The notes under the pieces were generated by a model. It did not search any database, was not told where the DNA came from, and saw only the letters and a program-made list of their open reading frames with translations. A program made the translations under genes and the position numbers. Positions 4,811 through 7,335 of a stretch of DNA of 7,335 nt are shown here, in pieces. Origin of the DNA: Bacteroidota bacterium (lineage in GTDB: Bacteria; Bacteroidota; Bacteroidia; Bacteroidales; B18-G4); assembly GCA_003648575.1 (NCBI GenBank), contig QMPN01000143.1:1-7335 (forward strand), given 5' to 3'. Position 1 is the stretch's first letter. Each line of letters starts with the position of its first letter.

Positions 4811-5530
4811 ATGAGAATATTTGATGAAAAGATAAAGTTCGACGAAGCCGAACATAAGTACACATATAGAGACGTTGAGATGGAGAGCGTCACTACATTC
4901 CTTGGAAGACACAGTAAAGAGTTTGACACGGATACACATAGTAAAAGAGTTGCCACTAAAAGAAAGATTAGTCAAGAAACAGTTTTAGCAGAATGGGAAG
5001 CTAATAAAGAATATGCTTTGGATTTTGGCACTAAGATTCATCATTACGCTGAGAATGCGTACAAAGGTTTACCCAATAAAGAAACGATTGATGAAAGGGA
5101 ACTAGCCTATAGGGCTATTGTTGACAAGTACATGGATGAACATAAACGATTAAGATTGGTTGCTAGTGAGTTACAGTTGGTTAGCCCAATACATCGTCTT
5201 GCTGGTACAGTTGACTTATTGTTAACTGATGGTAAGGGTAAGTATTTCATGTATGATTGGAAGACAAGTAAAGAAATTAACGAGTTTAGCAAGTATAAGG
5301 ATAGGATGCTTGCTCCTTTGGATTACTTGGATGATTGTAACTTTACAAAGTACAGTTTACAATTAAACTTGTACAATTACATGTTACATAAGAAAGGTAT
5401 TTATCCGAATGGTTTATACATTGTTCATTTGACTAGTAGTGGTTATAAGGAGTTTAAAGTTCCTTTTATGGATGATGAAATACAAGCACTATTGATTATG
5501 AGGTTACATGAAATTGCCAAGACAAAATGA
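4811..5530 (+). CDS. PD-(D/E)XK nuclease, RecB/Cas4-like exonuclease
   Basis: This 239-residue protein should cut or degrade DNA from ends. The order of motifs is that of the RecB/Cas4-like PD-(D/E)XK family: GTKIHHYAEN at 73-82 with His77, SELQL with Glu120, LAGTVDLLL with Asp135, YDWKTSK with Asp149 and Lys151, and YSLQLNLYNYML at 181-192 with Gln184 and Tyr188. Only one cysteine is present, so the 4Fe-4S cluster of Cas4 and AddB is absent. I prefer ATG 4811 because GGAGTTGA at 4795-4802 gives 8 nt spacing. A TTG at 4799 would add four residues (MKRK) but would overlap that site. The gene follows the Cys-rich mini-protein and overlaps the next gene by 23 nt. Roles in recombination, genome processing or host DNA breakdown are all possible. 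Confidence 0.82.
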   Translation: MRIFDEKIKFDEAEHKYTYRDVEMESVTTFLGRHSKEFDTDTHSKRVATKRKISQETVLAEWEANKEYALDFGTKIHHYAENAYKGLPNKETIDERELAYRAIVDKYMDEHKRLRLVASELQLVSPIHRLAGTVDLLLTDGKGKYFMYDWKTSKEINEFSKYKDRMLAPLDYLDDCNFTKYSLQLNLYNYMLHKKGIYPNGLYIVHLTSSGYKEFKVPFMDDEIQALLIMRLHEIAKTK

Positions 5531-5774
5531 AGTTTATGGGAGTAACGATAGGGATGGTGACATATTTATTAATGTCCCTCTTATTTGGAAGGATTCATTA
5601 GACGAGAATACTTTCATGCGTAATTTTGGTTTGGTTAATCATCATGAAGTTTTACACGTTGAAATTTATAGGGTTTATGAGAGTTTGGATTTACAAGATT
5701 TTTGTGAGAACTTCTTGGTTAAAGAAGAAAGTATTGTTAGAGATTTAACTGCTACTGTTATGGAGGTATTATGA
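5508..5774 (+). CDS. Minimal HExxH-motif protein, possible zinc metalloprotease (88 aa)
   Basis: This gene overlaps the nuclease gene by 23 nt. ATG 5508 has GAGGT at 5500-5504, only 3-4 nt upstream, which is close but usable. Residues 46-50 are HEVLH, the zinc-binding and catalytic HExxH signature of zincins, set in a likely helix (VNHHEVLHVEIYRVYESL). Glu73 or Glu74, in KEESIVRDLTA, is a candidate third zinc ligand, as in gluzincin-like families (ImmA/IrrE, SprT-like). An upstream strand (DGDIFINVPLIW) could serve as the substrate-binding edge strand. At 88 residues it is far shorter than most metalloproteases. There is no signal peptide, so it would act in the cytoplasm. A five-residue motif can occur by chance, so enzyme activity is a hypothesis; the gene itself is well supported. 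Confidence 0.68.
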   Translation: MKLPRQNEVYGSNDRDGDIFINVPLIWKDSLDENTFMRNFGLVNHHEVLHVEIYRVYESLDLQDFCENFLVKEESIVRDLTATVMEVL

Positions 5775-5989
5775 TGGATGATTATAGTATTGTTTGGTGG
5801 AAAGATTGGCTTAATGCTGATATGCTTGAACGACACACTTTAGTTGGAAAGCTTCCATTCATAAAAGAAGTTATAAGTTTAAGCAAGAGTGATGATTTAA
5901 GTGATGAACTTAAAGAACACAGCATAAGTATTATGTTGTCAGCTTTCTTTGAGGATTTAGAGAATGAGATGATGATTCAGAATGGGTGA
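5771..5989 (+). CDS. Small acidic helical protein of unknown function (72 aa)
   Basis: A perfect GGAGGT lies at 5762-5767. Two consecutive ATG codons follow, at 5771 (overlapping the previous stop as ATGATG) and at 5774; spacing favours 5774, but the difference is one residue. The protein begins with a Trp-rich segment (YSIVWWKDWLNADML) and is then mostly helical and acidic (DDLSDELKEHS, FFEDLENEMM). There is no membrane segment or Cys. I recognise no family. The strong ribosome binding site suggests high expression compared with its neighbours. It overlaps the next gene by 8 nt. Confidence 0.66.
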   Translation: MMDDYSIVWWKDWLNADMLERHTLVGKLPFIKEVISLSKSDDLSDELKEHSISIMLSAFFEDLENEMMIQNG

Positions 5990-6254
5990 AGAAAATCTTG
6001 AAGATAGAATATTAGACAAAGATTTTGCTGTGTTAACTACTGGTTTGAACGTTTTACGCACAATGGCTATGGGTAAAGAAGATTATGAGTTTGTTGATAT
6101 GTTAGAAGGTGTGTTCATGAGACATACTAATGATTACATAGATTTTAGACTTGAATGTTATGATAGTGAAGGTAGAAAAGTAATAAGAGAAACGTATAGG
6201 ATATTAGGTTATAATCCTTTCAATAATAAACAATTAAATAGAGGTATAAAATGA
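5982..6254 (+). CDS. Protein of unknown function (90 aa)
   Basis: ATG 5982 lies inside the end of the previous gene (8-nt overlap) and has no clear ribosome binding site, so translation probably depends on ribosomes arriving from the upstream gene. The N-terminal two thirds look helical (NLEDRILDKDFAVL, LNVLRTMAMGKEDYEF, DMLEGVFMRH). The end has a strand-like FRLECYDSEGRKVIRETYRIL and a basic tail. The protein is soluble with no signal peptide. I recognise no family. Confidence 0.62.
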   Translation: MGEENLEDRILDKDFAVLTTGLNVLRTMAMGKEDYEFVDMLEGVFMRHTNDYIDFRLECYDSEGRKVIRETYRILGYNPFNNKQLNRGIK

Positions 6255-6589
6255 CACAGAAACAAAAAAGCGTACACGATGAAAGAACAAGAATCTTAAG
6301 TTTAAAACCACAAATTATTGGATTAGAAAATATTTTAGCTAGCACAGGAGAGGTTAATTTGTTTGGAGCTAGAGGAACAATTACTAGTCAACCAGACACA
6401 TTACATTTTGATGCGTCAACACAAACATTGTATTTGACAGAGTATAAAACACACCATACAAAAAGCAATTCACATCATGCTAAATATCAATTGAATAAAA
6501 GTTATAATGTTTTAAAGAGAGTGTTTCCTGATTGGAACATAAAGAAATTGTATATTACAGATAATTATAAGGTAGAGGTTGTAAGATGA
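6251..6589 (+). CDS. Minimal PD-(D/E)XK nuclease-fold protein (112 aa)
   Basis: The start ATG 6251 overlaps the previous stop as ATGA, with GAGGT at 6241-6245 and 5 nt spacing. The core motif is a clear PD-(D/E)XK signature: QPDTLHFD with Asp49, a 14-residue hairpin, then LYLTEYKTHH with Glu64 and Lys66. Glu26 or Glu34 in the preceding helix region could be the additional acidic ligand. Gln80 in KYQLNKSYNVL sits where many RecB-like families have the motif IV Gln. A final strand (KKLYITDNY) completes a minimal alpha-beta-beta-beta-alpha-beta core. The His-rich segment after Lys66 (THHTKSNSHH) is unusual. Holliday-junction resolvases, nicking enzymes and restriction-type nucleases use this fold at such sizes; I cannot tell which. 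It is a second PD-(D/E)XK gene, distinct from the one at 4811. Confidence 0.7.
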   Translation: MTQKQKSVHDERTRILSLKPQIIGLENILASTGEVNLFGARGTITSQPDTLHFDASTQTLYLTEYKTHHTKSNSHHAKYQLNKSYNVLKRVFPDWNIKKLYITDNYKVEVVR

Positions 6590-6993
6590 AAGTATCAGAT
6601 TATATTAAGTTAGGCATAGCAGGAGGATTAACATACTTGGTTATGAGTTGTGATGAACCTAAGGATTATGTTCGTAATGATTTTAGTTATGATAAGTATG
6701 AAGAGTTTATTACTACTCAAAGGTTAATGGTTAGTAATCATCAACCTTGTTTGTATGTTGAGTATGATGTTGATGGTAATGGTGTTAAGGATAGTTTTGC
6801 TATGTATAAGATTAGACATGATGGTAATAGTATAGTTCATGAGGAGTATGCTAATGTGGTTGGTTTTGACCATGATGAAGATGGTGTGTTGGATGTTGTA
6901 CGTGTGGATACTGATGGTAATGGTACTTTAGAGACTAAAATTGACGGTACAAAAACAAGTACTAAAAAAGATTTTAAGAGTGTGACGTTATGA
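6586..6993 (+). CDS. Predicted surface lipoprotein with EF-hand-like calcium loops (135 aa)
   Basis: ATG 6586 overlaps the previous stop (ATGA), with GAGGT at 6575-6579. Residues 8-21 are hydrophobic (LGIAGGLTYLVMS) and end in Cys22 followed by DEP. LVMSC is an acceptable but not ideal lipobox, so the mature protein is predicted to be lipid-anchored outside the membrane. Three loops fit the DxDxDG or DxDGNG calcium-binding pattern: DVDGNGVKD at 61-69, DHDEDGVLD at 95-103 and DTDGNGTLE at 108-116. Such loops occur in EF-hand, thrombospondin type 3 and related secreted repeats. The first and third share an exact 13-bp DNA repeat, TGATGGTAATGGT (6771-6783 and 6912-6924), consistent with internal duplication. 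A role in surface adhesion or superinfection exclusion is inference. An uncleaved N-terminal anchor is the alternative. Confidence 0.68.
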   Translation: MKVSDYIKLGIAGGLTYLVMSCDEPKDYVRNDFSYDKYEEFITTQRLMVSNHQPCLYVEYDVDGNGVKDSFAMYKIRHDGNSIVHEEYANVVGFDHDEDGVLDVVRVDTDGNGTLETKIDGTKTSTKKDFKSVTL

Positions 6994-7241
6994 ATATAGA
7001 TTTAAGCAAAGATGATGCTTTGGAAAAAATAATAGAGAAGAACTTGGATAAAATACCTGTTATGTTTAGCACAATAAAAGAGTTGGGTTATAGTTATCTT
7101 GGTAGAGCTGATGATGGTAAGTATTACTTTCAAAAAGGAGACTTGGTATCTAGTTTTGTTGAAGCTAAGAATGATTACTTATTTCCAGATAGACAATGTT
7201 ACAAGAAAATTAGTCACGAGCATAAACCTGATGATTTATAA
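6990..7241 (+). CDS. Small cytoplasmic protein of unknown function (83 aa)
   Basis: ATG 6990 overlaps the lipoprotein stop as ATGA; a weak GAG-type site at 6978-6980 precedes it. The protein has an N-terminal helix (DDALEKIIEKNLDKI), then aromatic strands (YSYLGRADDGKYYFQKGDLVSSF) and a charged tail with PDRQCYKK. There is no signal peptide. I recognise no family. It lies between two predicted lipoprotein genes and overlaps the second by 11 nt, so it may be an accessory to them, but nothing in its sequence shows this. Confidence 0.62.
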   Translation: MNIDLSKDDALEKIIEKNLDKIPVMFSTIKELGYSYLGRADDGKYYFQKGDLVSSFVEAKNDYLFPDRQCYKKISHEHKPDDL

Positions 7242-7335
7242 AGTATTAATTGGAGCGTTACTAACTGCTATGATATTGTTGTCTGGTTGTTTTTACGGGT
7301 TTGATTATTTCAAGAATTGTACAGAATGTTTTGAA
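7231..7335 (+). CDS. Predicted lipoprotein, 3' truncated by the window edge
   Basis: The frame opens at ATG 7231, inside the end of the previous gene, and is still open at the last base; 35 residues are visible. The N terminus is a textbook lipoprotein signal: a short basic start (MIYK), a hydrophobic core (VLIGALLTAMIL) and LSGC with the lipidation Cys at position 20. The visible mature part (CFYGFDYFKNCTECFE) has a CxxC pair at 30-33. No strong ribosome binding site is seen; coupling to the upstream gene is likely. Together with the predicted lipoprotein at 6586 it suggests a surface-directed end of this gene cluster. The function cannot be judged from the fragment. Confidence 0.66.
   Translation, partial: MIYKVLIGALLTAMILLSGCFYGFDYFKNCTECFE

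Noticed and set aside
4610..4975. Long antisense frames opposite the metallophosphoesterase end and the nuclease start
   Set aside because: They lie opposite clear genes, show no motifs or good ribosome binding sites, and overlap each other; they are shadows of the + strand codons.
5527..5601. 24-residue hydrophobic ORF starting at the ATGA overlap of the nuclease stop
   Set aside because: It has no ribosome binding site at proper distance and lies wholly inside the better-supported HExxH gene in another frame.
1..7335. CRISPR-Cas locus suggested by a Cas4-like nuclease
   Set aside because: There are no repeat-spacer arrays or other Cas genes, and the nuclease lacks the Fe-S cysteines of Cas4.

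Overview
This window looks like the replication and accessory region of an AT-rich double-stranded DNA virus, or a provirus or plasmid-like relative. Every gene I can support lies on the + strand. Genes are packed head to tail, many joined by ATGA overlaps or short overlaps. There are no rRNA or tRNA genes, insertion sequences or CRISPR repeats.

The host domain is not settled. Three things lean archaeal: TATA-box-like A/T elements in the only two sizeable gaps (571-580 and 3791-3799), an archaeo-eukaryotic-type primase, and heavy use of AGA/AGG and ATA codons with GAGGTG-type ribosome binding sites. Against this, the lipobox-type signal peptides at the 3' end and the dATP/dGTP diphosphohydrolase-family fragment at the 5' end are equally at home in bacteriophages. 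I read it as a virus of an archaeon (possibly a small-genome lineage) or a low-GC bacteriophage.

Layout. (a) 2-568: end of a dNTP diphosphohydrolase-like gene, a tail-anchored membrane mini-protein with a glycine zipper, and a small helical protein. (b) 571-2930: a putative promoter with a dyad, then a possible OB-fold ssDNA-binding protein, a small acidic protein, a one-knuckle CxxC protein, an SF3/AAA+-like helicase with non-standard Walker motifs, and a small unknown protein. (c) 2927-3784: a stand-alone AEP-type primase. (d) 3785-5530: a second putative promoter and a two-tier hairpin that covers the ribosome binding site and TTG start of a calcineurin-like metallophosphoesterase, followed by a 31-residue Cys-rich protein and a RecB/Cas4-like PD-(D/E)XK nuclease. 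(e) 5508-7335: accessory genes, including an 88-residue HExxH protein, two unknowns, a minimal PD-(D/E)XK protein, a predicted lipoprotein with calcium-loop motifs, an unknown, and the start of a second predicted lipoprotein that runs off the window.

How it may work together (inference): the diphosphohydrolase shapes the nucleotide pool. The helicase, primase and OB-fold candidate would open, prime and coat DNA. The metallophosphoesterase and PD-(D/E)XK nucleases would process ends or recombination intermediates or degrade host DNA. The lipoproteins and membrane peptide would act at the cell surface, for example in superinfection exclusion.
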